Assembly: GCA_963971535.1 (NCBI GenBank)
Contig: OZ020585.1
Span: 161,342,226-161,406,225 of the forward strand
DNA length: 64,000 nt
Direction of reading: 5' to 3'
Origin: Notolepis coatsorum
Taxonomy: Eukaryota > Chordata > Actinopteri > Aulopiformes > Paralepididae
This document shows positions 1-11,645 of the stretch, piece after piece; positions within the stretch are counted from its first letter, which is position 1; each line of letters opens with the position of its first letter. The notes under the pieces were generated by a model, which did no database searches, was not told the origin of the DNA, and saw only the letters and a program-made list of their open reading frames with translations. The position numbers and the translations under genes were made by a program.

Positions 1-1016
1 TGTGTGAGGTCAGGTGGGGTGGTTGTGTGTGAGGTGAGGTGGTTGTGTGGGGTGGTTGTGTGAGGTGGGGTGGTTGTGTGGGGTGGCGTGGTTGTGTTGG
101 GCGGGTGGTTGTGTGTGAGGTGGTTGTGTGGGGTGGTTGTGTGAGGTGGGGTGGTTGTGTGGGGTGGCGTGGTTGTGTTGGGCGGGTGGTTGTGTGTGAG
201 GTGGGGTGGTTGTAAGGGGTGTGAGGTGGGGTGGCTGTGTGTGAGGTGGGGATGGCTGTGTGTGAGGTGGGGATGGCTGTGTGTGAGGTGGGGATGGCTG
301 TGTGTGAGGTGGGGATGGCTGTGTGTGAGGTGGGGATGGCTGTGTGTGAGGTGGGGATGGCTGTGTGTGAGGTGGGGATGGCTGTGTGTGAGGTGGGTTG
401 GCTGTGTGTGAGGTGGGGTGAGTGTGTGAGGTGGGGTGGCTGTGTGTGAGGTGGGGATGGCTGTGTGTGAGGTGGGTTGGCTGTGTGTGAGGTGGGGATG
501 GCTGTATGTGAGGTGGGGATGGCTGTGTGTGAGGTGGGGTGGCTGTGTGTGAGGTGGGGTGAGTGTGTGAGGTGGGGTGGCTGTGTGTGAGGTGGGGATG
601 GCTGTATGTGAGGTGGGGATGGCTGTGTGTGAGGTGGGGATGGCTGTGTGTGAGGTGGGTTGGCTGTGTGTGAGGTGGGGATGGCTGTGTGTGAGGTGGG
701 GATGGCTGTGTGTGAGGTGGGTTGGCTGTGTGTGAGGTGGGGTGAGTGTGTGAGGTGGGGTGGCTGTGTGTGAGGTGGGGTGGTTGTGTGAGGTGGTGTG
801 GCTGTGTGTGAGGTGGGGTGGTTGTGTGAGGTGGTGTGGCTGTGTGTGAGGTGGTGTGGCTGTGTGTGAGGTGGGGTGGTTGTGTGAGGTGGGGTGGTTG
901 TGTGAGGTGGGGTGGCTGTGTGTGAGGTGGGGTGTTTGTGTGAGGTGGCGTGGTTGTGTGAGGTGGGGTGGCTGTGTGTGAGGTGGGGTGGCTGTGTGTG
1001 AGGTGGTGTGGTTGTA
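1..1016. repeat. G/T-rich minisatellite, 21-bp core unit
   Basis: Tandem units built on gtgtgtgaggtgggg. The best-ordered part (about 225-740) repeats a 21-bp unit. Outer parts are degenerate 14-22 bp versions with tggttgtgtgagg spacing. The array starts before the window and stops at a unique boundary near 1017. Because 21 is a multiple of three, it creates an artificial seven-residue repeat reading frame, which is not a gene. Runs of GGGG on one strand make quadruplex formation plausible (inference). Confidence 0.95.
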
Positions 1017-1640
1017 GGGGGAGAGGAGCCTCAGCTTCTGAAATCCTCTGCTGCTCGTGTTAAATATTCCTTTGTTTCCTCACAGGATTTCTATAAGATG
1101 TGATGCTTATTTCAGACGTGTCACATCCATAGCAGACTCTCCCCCAGTCGCACGGTAATGACTTATTCTAGGCCTACATCAAAATTCTATTAAGTTGTTC
1201 ATTTTTCTGCTCCTTGTCATTTTAGTCGAGAGCCTCACTTTATTCTACTGCCTCTTTAAAGCACCAGTCAGCTGACGAGTAGCCGTGCCGTTCTGTCCAG
1301 AGACGACGGAGAGATGATCAAAGCGTTAAGACACTTTCCTCCGGGTTCACGGTGCGTGACGGAAAGGGAATTCATCTAGGGGCCATCTAGCTGGATTCTG
1401 ACAGTTGCTCACGTAAAAGACAGGCTGCACAGAGTTCCCGTTTAGAAAATGTAACACGCTACACCGGCTATTCACATGCAAATAGATAATGCGGCGTGTG
1501 TTCTTTCTCGTGTCAATGATTTGATTGCGCTGCTACAGACTACATAGGAGTTACGTCTCCGTGCGAGCAGCCTATTCCCCTCCTGTCATTCAAACTCTAC
1601 TGTTCTGCTACTGCCCTGGTTTCCTGAACGTTCTCCAATA
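1017..1640. other. Unique sequence, no gene recognised
   Basis: Mixed-composition DNA between the minisatellite and the (AAT)n tract. No long reading frame, RNA gene or clear transposon end was seen. It is probably ordinary intergenic or intronic sequence. Confidence 0.5.
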
Positions 1641-1813
<173 letters not shown>

Positions 1814-2175
1814 TCTTAAGATTTATATAGCGCCTTTCATGAGACCCAAGGCGCTTAACAGTGGAGGGGGCAAACTAAGGGGAAGGCGATCGGAGGCCAA
1901 ATTCTGTAAAAAGAAAAGAAAATAAAGAAAAGTGGGAAATCAGTCATTAATATATTTGGTGAAGAGGTGAGATTTGAGTTGTGATTTGAATTAGTCCAGG
2001 GATGTAGCATTGCGGATGTCTGGAGGGAGGGAGTTCCAGAGGAACTGGGTGCGGCAACGGAGAAGGCTCTGGGACAGACAGGTTAGTGGTGGGGATGGAG
2101 AGGAGACCGGAGTCAGAGGACCGCAGCCTCCTGGGTGGGATGTAGGGATGGAGGTCAGCTAGGTACCGGGGGGCA
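1814..2175 (-). mobile_element. L2-like LINE 3' fragment
   Basis: Read on the minus strand, the sequence ends in a tip (plus strand tttatatagcgcctttcatg) resembling the 3' end of the L2 element at 13231-17352, followed by the (ATT)n tail. The interior resembles the degraded C-terminal coding end of a LINE. It is 5'-truncated near 2175, where a different LINE fragment begins. Family is inferred from the tail only. Confidence 0.55.
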
Positions 2176-2229
2176 AGGGAGTGAAGGGATATCCTCTCCA
2201 TACACTCTCTACACGCACTTCTTTTCATT

Positions 2230-2857
2230 GTGCTGTATGTCATTATAACAAGCGTTGCAGGGCCAAGGCTAAGAGAATAACCAAAGACTCTAGTCACCCA
2301 AACAACTACCTCTTTGAACTGCTGCGGTCAGGCAAGCGCTACTGGAGTCTCATGGCCAGTACAGAGAGACTCAGAAGGAGCTTCTATCCCCAAGCCATCA
2401 GGATGCTCAATGCTCAATGACAATGACACTATGTAACAACCCATCATCTACACTCACGGCACACACATCCACATGTACACACACACTTTAAACAAACACT
2501 CACCTTAACACCCACTTTACTCACTTTAGACACTTGAACACTAAATTATATTTATCTATTATTAAAGAGATTTGCACTACATTCATACCTCATTTGCACC
2601 TTACCCTAAGTGTTGTACCTCATTCTGCATTGTACCTCACTGTTACCCATTTTACTCTGTATTGTATATTGTATATATATATGTATATTGAACATTCCTT
2701 TACTTACTTTTTACCTACTTCTTATTTACTTTTTTACTTACTTTTTTTACTGTATGAAGCACACTCTTAGGGGCTCATACAGAAACAAGCATTTCATCGT
2801 AAAGTATTCTGTATTTTATTTTGACAAATAATAAACAAACTTGAAACTCGAACTTGA
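2230..2857 (+). mobile_element. Rex1-like LINE 3' fragment (copy 1)
   Basis: A 5'-truncated copy of the family seen complete at 21660-25184. The coding remnant (about 2236-2420) encodes the conserved C-terminus, with SSHPNN, LFELLRSGKRY and RRSFYPQAIR, and ends at TGA. A 3' UTR of about 430 bp follows with the family's ACAC-rich stretch, a T-rich block and an end of repeated acttgaa motifs. The neighbouring fragment (1814-2175) lies in the opposite orientation. Confidence 0.8.
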
Positions 2858-2882
2858 CAAAAGCCTCCCGACTAGACGTGAC

Positions 2883-4118
2883 AGTCCAACGTCCTGTCAG
2901 TCCGCTTCCTGTCAGTCCGACATCCTGTCAGTCCAACATCCTGTCAGTCCAACATCCTGTCAGTCCAACATCCCGTCAGTCCAACGTCCTGTCAGTCCAA
3001 CATCCTGTCAGTCCAACGTCCTGTTATTCCAACGGCATGTCAGTCCAACATCCCGTCAGTCCAACATCCTGTCAGTCCAACATCCCGTCAGTCCAACATC
3101 CCGTCAGTCCAACATCCCGTCAGTCCAACATCCTGTCAGTCCAACATCCCGTCAGTCCAACATCCCGTCAGTCCAACATCCTGTCAGTCCAACATCCCGT
3201 CAGTCCAACATCCTGTCAGTCCAACATCCTGTCAGTCCAACATCCTGTCAGTCCAACATCCTGTTATTCCAACGGCATGTCAGTCCAACGTCCTGTTAGT
3301 CCAACATCCTGTCAGTCCAACATCCTGTCAGTCCAACATCCTGTCAGTCCAACATCCCGTCAGTCCAACATCCTGTTATTCCAACGGCATGTCAGTCCAA
3401 CATCCCGTCAGTCCAATGTCCCGTTATTCCAACGGCATGTCAGTCCAACATCCTGTCAGTCCAACGGCATGTCAGTCCAACATCCTGTCAGTACAACATC
3501 CCGTCAGTCCAACATCCTGTCAGTCCAACATCCTGTCAGTCCAACATCCTGTCAGTCCAACATCCTGTCAGTCCAACGTCCCGTCAGTCCAACGTCCTGT
3601 TAGTCCAACGTCCCGTCAGTCCAACATCCCGTCAGTCCAACATCCTGTCAGTCCAACATCCTGTCAGTCCAACATCCCGTCAGTCCAACATCCTGTTATT
3701 CCAACGGCATGTCAGTCCAACATCCCGTCAGTCCAACATCCTGTCAGTCCAACATCCTGTCAGTCCAACATCCCGTCAGTCCAACATCCTGTTATTCCAA
3801 CGGCATGTCAGTCCAACATCCCGTCAGTCCAACATCCTGTCAGTCCAACATCCTGTCAGTCCAACATCCCGTCAGTCCAACATCCTGTTATTCCAACGGC
3901 ATGTCAGTCCAACATCCCGTCAGTCCAACATCCTGTCAGTCCGACATCCCGTTATTCCAACGGCATGTCAGTCCAACATCCCGTCAGTCCAACATCCTGT
4001 CAGTCCGACATCCTGTTATTCCAACGGCATGTCAGTCCAACATCCCGTCAGTCCAACATCCCGTCAGTCCAACATCCCGTTATTCCAACGGCTTGTCAGT
4101 CCAACATCCCGTCAGTTT
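2883..4118. repeat. 16-bp minisatellite
   Basis: About 75 tandem copies of a 16-bp unit, cagtccaacatcctgt, with variants (atcccgt, acgtcctgt and a tattccaacggcatgt form that recurs in blocks). Since 16 is not a multiple of three and the unit lacks stops, all three plus-strand frames stay open and encode the same 16-residue periodic peptide. These frames are not genes. There are no unique spacers, so it is not a CRISPR array. Confidence 0.97.
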
Positions 4119-5712
4119 AGATACATAAGTAATTTTTTTTTTATATAACTCTTTATTTTGGTTCATTTTTCACATCTTTTCTAAAGTCACTTTTTTTTTT
4201 TACATTTTTGCATGGACATTTTCCTTTTCTTTTCCAAAGTCACTTTTTCACATATACAATTTTTCTTTACAGTATGAATTCCGCTTTTTTATAGACAATT
4301 TACAATTTTGTTTCAGTGTTTACAAAAGTTTGCATAAACATTTGAAACATTTTCCTTTTCTTTTCCAAAATCACCTCTTCACATTTTACAACAACCTTTT
4401 CTTTTCTTTACAGTATGATGTTCCGTTTTTGCATAGCCAATCTACTCATTTTTCTAGAATAAGACAACCACCACCACAAGACAAACAAGACTCACAGGAC
4501 AGGGCATTGGTATATGAGGGATAGCCGTTTTTGTTCTTGTTTGGTCTGGTCCGTTTATGGTCCTGACATTCATTTCCCAGTTATTGCATGTTAGCTGCCT
4601 CCCATACTCTACATTCTTCCCAACATTTAACATATAACATTTAACACGTTATTGAATTCGACCTCCAAGCGAGGGGGGAAACACCCGCTCCTCTTGGCAT
4701 AAACCCTGTTGGTGTGCGAGGGAGAGCCCCTCGTTAGGGGGGGGCCCTGCGCTAAGGGTGTGTGACGAGGCGTCTATCCGAAAACCCCTCCATCCCTTGG
4801 TCCAACATTGGCTGCTAAAGAAAACCTACGCTAATAAAATGACCTTACCCCTCCCGGGCACTTAGTAAACATTGCCATGACCACAGAAACAAGAGGAGTC
4901 CTATGGTTTCTTTCTCATTGTTTTTTAAGGATGTGTGTACTCGCTGAGCCTCTCTCTCGCTCTCAGTGCAGCGGCCCCTCTGCCTGCCTGGTGCTGATGC
5001 CGTCGGCTCGTCCCGTTTCTCGCGTTCCGAGGCGCCTGAGGCCCCGGTTCCCTCCTCGCCTCCTTCCAGTACTTCTTTGAATCTTCATGTTGGAGTGTGG
5101 GGTCTGGAAGCGGGTTCCTTTTATCTTCAGTGCTTTTTTAATGCATGCTTCTCTCGGCACCAGCTCCTTGGTTGTATATTCGTGTTCCATGCTCTTCTCG
5201 TGACTTGTCGGCACGTTGTCATCTTGCCACATTTTATTTAAGCTAGCGACCACGTTAGCTTCGATGTCGAACTCCTCCGTGGTCTCGTTTTCGAGTTTTT
5301 AAAAGTTTCTTCCCTTCTTTTTTGGTCCTTCCCTTTCCTTCTTCCACTCATCTACCTTTTGATTTAGATATTTGTGTTCATTGAATTCTTGAAGTGGAAG
5401 AGTTATATTCCGCCCGGGAGAGCGGTCTTCTATGCGTCTGTGTCCTCTAACGGCATACCGGAAGTCCACGTAAATACATTTTACTTAAGTATAATTTTAT
5501 TGGAGGACTTTTACTTTTACCAGAGTACTCATTTATCAGGGTATTTCTACTTTTACTTAAGTAAATGCGTGCATGCGTGTGTGTGTGTGTGTGTGTGAAA
5601 CGGTGAAGTATGTTAACTACAGCGCGACGAACGACCAGGAAACCACGCAGGCCCACGGCACTACCCGGCGTACCGAGCATGAAGAAGAAACCTCCCTGCC
5701 AGATCGTCCGTG
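4119..5712. other. T-rich non-coding region, no gene recognised
   Basis: The region begins T-rich (4128-4440), then holds a GC-rich stretch around 4660-4800. On the minus strand, 4963-5290 stays open for about 110 codons with charged residues but matches nothing I recognise. At 5512-5572 there is a ttttacttttacttaagtaa-type dispersed fish repeat, and a short (GT)n tract lies at 5577-5597. Confidence 0.45.
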
Positions 5713-5884
5713 ACTGGATGAGTGACTGGATGAGTGACTGGATGGGTGACTGGATGAGTGACTGGATGAGTGACTGGATGAGTGACTGGATGAGTGACTG
5801 GATGGATGACTGGATGGGTGACTGGATGAGTGACTGGATGAGTGACTGGATGAGTGACTGGATGAGTGACTGGATGAGTGACTG
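5713..5884. repeat. 12-bp minisatellite
   Basis: About 14 copies of gactggatgagt, with gggt and gatg variants. A unit length divisible by three gives open frames on both strands (SDWM and THPV repeats), which are artefacts. Confidence 0.96.
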
Positions 5885-6008
5885 CAGTTTGCCGCACGTC
5901 GCCCTCAGCAGCGGTTCTGCGCGCCGTGGGGGAAAAGTTTCTGTTTCAGCCGCTGCTTCTTTTAATTGGTTCAACGGCACCGTTCATATCACCACGCTCT
6001 CCTGCTAG

Positions 6009-6440
6009 CATCACTACTGTATGACTTACTACCATAGTGTCTTTATACCTGCATCACTGTACATATTAATACTATATCTATATCTGTACATATCCCTTAC
6101 CTACTCTTACTAGTTACGCTGCTGGCCAGTATGACTTACTACCATAGTGTCTTTATACCTGCATCACTGTACATATTAATACTATATTTGTACATATACC
6201 TTACCTACTCTTACTAGTTACACTGCTGGCCAGTATGACTTACTACCATAGTGTCTTTATACCTGTATCACTGTAGTAGTACTCATTTATATATTTTATG
6301 CCCAGTTTAATCACCTGTGCATTGTATATTACTATTGCACTTTACTGTTACATTTGCACTCTGGTTGGATGCCAAACTTCGTTGTACTGTATTTGTGCTG
6401 TATGATGACAATACATTTTAATCTACCGTAATCTAAAAAA
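6009..6440 (+). mobile_element. LINE 3' UTR fragment with about 110-bp tandem repeats
   Basis: Two and a half copies of a unit beginning tatgacttactaccatagtg (6018, 6129, 6234), followed by a terminal segment with the word gttggatgccaaacttcg and an AATACA-type signal before aatctaccgtaatcta. Such endings (a gatgcAAA block, a TGACAATAAA-like signal and a TAATC tail) are typical of fish LINE 3' ends. No coding part remains. Confidence 0.55.
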
Positions 6441-6496
6441 CCTTATGGAAAACGTATGTCAACCCATATGACATTTGACGGTTTCTACCGATCACA

Positions 6497-6497
<1 letters not shown>

Positions 6498-6560
<63 letters not shown>
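6498..6560. repeat. (CA)n microsatellite
   Basis: About 31 uninterrupted CA dinucleotides. The Thr-His and Cys-Val reading frames through it are spurious. Confidence 0.98.
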
Positions 6561-6562
<2 letters not shown>

Positions 6563-7300
6563 AAGAGAAAATAAACATTTCTCTCAGAGTAGTGCCAACA
6601 CCTGAGTTCCACAAAAAGCATACAATGCATAATAATGAAATAAGAGCGCCCAGACGGAGAGTTGATCTCGGCGGGGAGAATAAATCAGGATTCATTCAGA
6701 GCGAGAGCGGGTGGGGATAGACAGAGGCGGCAGCTGCAGAAACAAAGCATTAGCAGCGGCAGATGGAATGGAGGGAGAATCCATCTTGCTCTCCGGACGG
6801 GTGGCTGCGCTGCGCCGATAAGGCAGCGGGAGGAGAAGATTGGATGGAAACAGACCTCCATCTGGGCTCCGGTACATTATTATGCACGTTCATGCGTGTG
6901 CGTGCGTTATCCCCCGGTACGCACGGTGTTCCTACTCCGGTGGGCCGACGCACTAAGGTTCTCGACCGGCACACCGAAAGTAATATTTACATTTACTACA
7001 TTTAGTCATTTAGCTGACACTTTTATCCAAAGCAACTTACAAGTTTGGTACGACGAGTCAGCAGGAAGGGTACAACTCTATATCAGCTGAGTAACAATGT
7101 TCAAACTTGAGTGCTGTAGAGTGTATGTACATAGCCATTTTGTTATTTAAATTTTATATAGTGTAGTGCCGAAGGAGTCTGAGGCGGGGTGTCGAAAGAC
7201 AACACTAAACAGTATAACGTCCGTGCGGAACCCTTATTCCCAACTTATTGCTGCTAAGGTCGAGGGACCACAACAAATATAATTTCACTCTTTCTTTGCT
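6561..7300. other. Non-coding, with a fish-wide dispersed repeat near 6985-7050
   Basis: The stretch with catttagtcatttagctgac followed by ttttatccaaagcaacttac is a motif I know as widely dispersed in teleost genomes. Its family assignment here is uncertain. The rest is unassigned. No reading frame has a recognisable product. Confidence 0.45.
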
Positions 7301-7540
7301 GTAAGGTATGGAAGCCCTAAGAGGCCATACATTCATACATTTTATTTACTCCGTTTTCCTGTGATAACGACTTATTATTTCGTTATCTCGACATAAAGAT
7401 TGTTTTCTCATGATAACGGATACATTTATTTCGTTATCTCGAGATAACAAAGTCCGTTTTCTCGTGATAACGACTTATTATTTCGTTATCTCGAGATAAC
7501 AAAGTCCGTTTTCTCGTGATAACGGATTAATTTATTTCAG

Positions 7541-7659
7541 GGGGGTACATGACGTACAGGTATACAGTACTGTTACATTTGTGACATACAAGATATGCAA
7601 ATATACAGTAATGTTAAACAGAGATCCTAACAGAAAATACATACATACGAGGGGGAGGA
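7541..7659 (-). mobile_element. LINE-C 3' fragment, left part
   Basis: Resembles the 3' UTR of the minus-strand LINE at 20341-28373 (compare 20515-20640: tacatgac, tacag, acagtactg in the same order). Its continuation appears at 17354-17404, so the fragment was split by the insertions between 7660 and about 17353. Confidence 0.55.
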
Positions 7660-7955
7660 AACGTTAGGTTATGGCTATAACCAAGTTCTGTTAGTTAGGG
7701 GTGACGCTTGGCATCACTACTGCACTATCTCGCATATGTGCACGCGCACTGAATAAAGACCACAATGTACCTTTAATCCCAATATTCGTCTGACCACACC
7801 CCTCATCAGCTTACCTTCATAAGCAGGTGTGTGGTCACCTGCTCTCCTCCTTCCCAAGCTTTCACCACAAGGTGAGGTCAAGGTCTGCAGCGGCCGTCTG
7901 TGGCCAAGCGTCACCCCTAACTAACAGAACTTGGTTATAGCCATAACCTAACGTT
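7660..7955. mobile_element. MITE with 53-bp perfect terminal inverted repeats
   Basis: Bases 7660-7712 and 7903-7955 are exact inverted repeats of 53 bp, starting aacgttaggttatggctata. The interior (7713-7860) matches, in reverse complement, the right end of the neighbouring 5.3-kb element (about 13040-13187), so both belong to one family. No coding capacity. It abuts the larger element head to tail, sharing gtt at 7953-7955. Confidence 0.85.
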
Positions 7956-8483
7956 CTGTTCCGTTAGGGGCTCTGCTTGGCATCACTACTGCACAAGGGG
8001 AGGCCAAGCGGAGCCGCTGGCTGACAAATACACCCCGCTGACAGCCCCCCACAACCATCAGAACAGGGAGGGCCGAGCCCCCCCGACCCCCCCAATGGAG
8101 GGTATCCCCCCTATTAGGGGCTTCACGGGAGGGCGACGGACCCGACCGTGCGAAGAGGCACTCAAGCAACTCAACGCACAGGGTGAGCAGACCGTGGCTT
8201 GACCCCACGACTACACACACGCACAACCCGCATGCCACCCGGGAACGAACGGAGGAACAACCTCGTTACTGCCCCCAGAATCACGGGGTCAAGGGCAAAC
8301 CCAACCCCGTGGCAAGGCCGTAGCAGCGGAGCGCGAAGGAAGACCCAGACCCACCAAAAGGACTGGACTCCCTAGAATGGGGGCCCGGAGAAGTCCATGA
8401 TGCCAGCATCAAGACCCCACCAGGTGGGCACGTAGTGCCCCGCCCCCCACATCGCCAGCGTATTCGGACAAAGGCCCCTCAGT

Positions 8484-8598
8484 TACTGCACCTGGTATTC
8501 CCAGGCGGAATCCCATCCAAGTACTAACCAGGCCAGAACCTGCTTAGCTTCCGAGATCGGACGAGATCGGGCGTGTTCAGGTTGGTATGGCCGTAAGC
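8484..8598 (-). pseudogene. 5S rRNA-like segment 1
   Basis: On the minus strand it begins gcttacggccatacc, carries cccgatctcgtc, the A-box-like agctaagcagg and tggttagtacttggatggga, and ends gcctgggaataccaggtg, following vertebrate 5S rRNA nearly end to end. Differences include ggttctggcc in the middle and a changed C-box (gattcc). It lies inside a TIR element, not a tandem rDNA array, so it is a captured copy or a 5S-derived SINE head rather than a functional gene. Confidence 0.85.
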
Positions 8599-9268
8599 CG
8601 AGCGGGCCCTGTCCCCCCAATAGTACACCGCCTGGCACACTGACCCTGCAGAACAGGCAGTCAGCATGGCCGTAAGCACACAAAAAAAGTTAACCAACGG
8701 AAGCAGGCAGCGCACCGGGGAAAAACCAGGCAACAGGCTGTTAACCCTAGCCTGGAGACTGCGGACGAGACAGGCGCCAGAGGGGACAGCTGAACACAGC
8801 CGCCCCGGCGGAAGGGGCGTATGCTGGCGTTGTTGCATGACCAAGCCTCCATTTAAAAACCCCCACCCAGAGGGGTTGAGGCAGAGAAGGCTGACACGAT
8901 TGGCAGACGTCATGAACGTGCAGGGGCACCCTCAACCGGTGAACCCGAGAGTTGACACTGCTCCAACACACCAGGGAATCAACCACCTTGGCGTTACCCA
9001 ATGTGGTGGTTGTTCCTATAACCCCTCAAGAAAAAACTCCAAAACACACCTGCGGGTATACACCGGCTATACCGCAGTACAAGTGTCTCAGTTTTCAAAA
9101 AAGGGTTAACCCAGGCCTACGGGTCGACGAACATTACCTCGGACCGGGCCTGGCGATACGGGAAGCACAGGGTCACCAGAGGAGGTCAAAGACCACCCCA
9201 ACAGGCCCCTCTTCGCCATGCGCGAGAGAGGAGCGAAAAAGAATGGAGAACCAGCCCCTAAGCACACC

Positions 9269-9378
9269 GCACCTGGCCTTCCCAGGCGGTCTCCCAACCA
9301 AGTACCAACCAGGACCAACCTGTGTAGCGGCCGAGATCCGACGAGATCGAGCGTGTACAGGTTGGCATGGCCGCAAGC
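9269..9378 (-). pseudogene. 5S rRNA-like segment 2
   Basis: A second, more diverged 5S-like copy in the same orientation, about 780 bp from the first. The minus strand starts gcttgcggccatgcc and keeps gatctcgtcggatctcgg and gggagaccgcctgggaa. The A-box region is altered (cggccgctacacagg). A third trace of only the 5' end of 5S (tacggccatgctgac) appears near 8660-8678. Flanking sequences of the two copies do not obviously match, arguing against a simple tandem unit. Confidence 0.75.
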
Positions 9379-11194
9379 CATTATGACAGTGCTGAGTAAA
9401 AACGTACCCAACCAGGGTCTCCATAGCGCTTAACCCTGTGACACCCGGACCGACCTGGCATTTTTCCCCCTGAAAAAAGCCCAAGTCCCTCAGGGTACCA
9501 GAACAGCAGATCTGCATCCCCGGCGGACAACGGGTTCAACTGATCCGGACCAGCGTGACCAGAACCAGTCCCGTGCCCTAACCACGCCGACATGCCAACT
9601 CCAGGAGAAAGGGCAGATATGCGTGTCGATCTTAACATGAAAAGAAGGCGCCACCCAGACGTTCGGCCGAACCGCGCCTGGTGGCCCACCCCAAGGGCGT
9701 GAGACCCCTCTACATATGTTCAGATCCATTCCGTCATCATCCCCCAGCATGAATGAGAATCCGTCGAAAAACCAACCCAGGTTGTGGGATTTGGTCGTCG
9801 GAAGAGGAAAAACCCCCATCTCAGTTGCTTTATAAAAACGCTGTTTCAACCACAAGCAACCAAGGCGTGCCAGTCAGTCGCCTGTTTACAGCGAGCTAGC
9901 ACTATACGTGCGTCGGGACACACCCCCATCAATGAACAGGCTATTTAGACCTGTCATTGAATCCCCAAGGCGCCCAGGGGAATGACAAGAGGGGTGTGAC
10001 ACTCCCTAACTCCAAAATTTTTTGAATAGAAAAGAAGGAAGCATCAACAGTATGTATCCCAGTCTACACAGCCGGGGGTAAAATTTTTTCAAATTTTTAC
10101 ATCCCACCACCCTCCCATAGGAAGGAGACGGGGATCCCCAGAGAGACTTCCCACGCGAGCTGTACAGATTGAAAAGAATATATTGCACCTTGAGCCATGT
10201 AAAAAATTGGTTTTAGGGCTCTCCGGGGAAGGGGCACTGAACCCATACACACTCAATAATCGAATTGAATCGAATACATATACAATAGAATAGGACCCTT
10301 CTAGAGGGTCCACTCACTTTGACAATCTGAGGAGGAAGGCTCTGTACTCTGATGGAGGCTCCCTCACATGGAAGAAGGAGTCCGAACTCACAGAAGGCCC
10401 GAATAGGCGCTTGGTGAGGAGGAGCCCTGACCACCCCCCTGAAACAGATCCATCACATGGACCTGAACAGCACACGGAAGTCCTACCAACAGAGACGCGC
10501 ACGGTGACGTACTCTATGGCGGGGGAATTCCTGCGGTGCACACGCCCAATATACCAGGCCGTGGGACCAGGAAACTCCCTTCTTTCATAATGAGAGAGTA
10601 CATAATTCTCGATTAGTATCGGCCACAGGCCTTGCTAAGCACACACGACAGCGACCAAACCATCTTTCCTTTTAGGAAAATAAAGTTTCTCCAGCTGTTT
10701 TAGCACAACCTCAGCAATCAAGCTAAGGGTTACATCGCATCCCTACCACACAAAAGACACAATTCTAGTGCACAACATGTCTGATAGGAGGATGAAAAAG
10801 TCCCCAGGGAACCGGGGGGAAACACAATCCTCTTATTTTACCCTCAATACGGCCAGTTAAAACAGGAAAACCTGTTAATATGTGAACACACTGTTCATTG
10901 TCATCACAGGCTGAGAAAAGAACATTCTTTTACTCACTTGTCACTAAGCATAGCTTCATAGGTTAGTTACCTTAGTTGTGAGTACACGGTACATAACAAC
11001 ACACATAATGTTACTCACACAACAACCAGATCATTATCACATCTGTAACAACAACCCGATTTGCACGGAGAAGCTAACTGCCAGTGACAAAAACAGCTCA
11101 CACATAACCCGCGTCGTATCCTAAATGCATTGCAGCAACACACGTTTTGGGAAAAACATCGTTATTCACAATACATTTAGAAAAGTAAAACCAG

Positions 11195-11645
11195 GGGGGG
11201 GCAGGTGGCGCACGGAGATTACGTTCGTCACCAACACCGGGAGGGACTAGGATTCGCCTGTTCGAATCCAGCTCCCGGCGTTGCTATCAGCTTGGCTGTC
11301 CTCTCACGCTGATACAATTGGCAGTATCAGGGGGTGGGAAGCTGAAGGGTGGGTCCTGGGCGTTGTGTACAGCGATCCCTTACAGTTCGGTCGGGGCGCC
11401 TGCTCAGCGAGGGTTGGATCTGAGGAGAGATAGTGTGGCCTCCCACACGCTACACTCTCCCCGGTGAGAACCTGCGTGGCCAGGTTGGCCTGCCCCAGGC
11501 TGCACATGCATCGGAGGAAAGCATGTGACAGTCTCCGGTCTCCCGGACCAACAGTAGGGGAAAGTACGCAACAACCAGGAAGGGTGGGAGGGGGGGGAAA
11601 TCGGGAAAAAAGGAGGAAGAAAGATAATAAAAAAAAAAAAAAAAA
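11195..11645 (+). mobile_element. tRNA-derived SINE, copy 1
   Basis: The head has an A-box-like caggtggcgcacgg and a B-box gttcgaatcc, followed by a body shared with the SINE at 18387 (ggggtgggaa, cgttgtg, acagcga) and a poly(A) tail near 11630-11649. A 14-bp target duplication, aaaagtaaaaccag, flanks it at 11181-11194 and 11646-11659. Inserted within the 5.3-kb TIR element. Confidence 0.9.

Noticed and set aside
2854..4128. Long repetitive reading frames in the 16-bp array
   Set aside because: Pure consequence of a stop-free tandem unit; no start context, no conserved domain, all frames equal.
4963..5290. Minus-strand frame of about 110 codons
   Set aside because: No recognisable domain, no ATG near its start and no splice or family evidence; kept only as a note in the non-coding entry.
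5447..6008. Overlapping sense and antisense frames at the 12-bp array
   Set aside because: Both come from the tandem repeat; no protein similarity.
6433..6720. Thr-His and Cys-Val frames
   Set aside because: Translations of the (CA)n microsatellite.
8484..9378. Functional 5S rRNA genes
   Set aside because: Internal control region is altered, flanks are transposon sequence, and the copies are isolated rather than in a uniform array.
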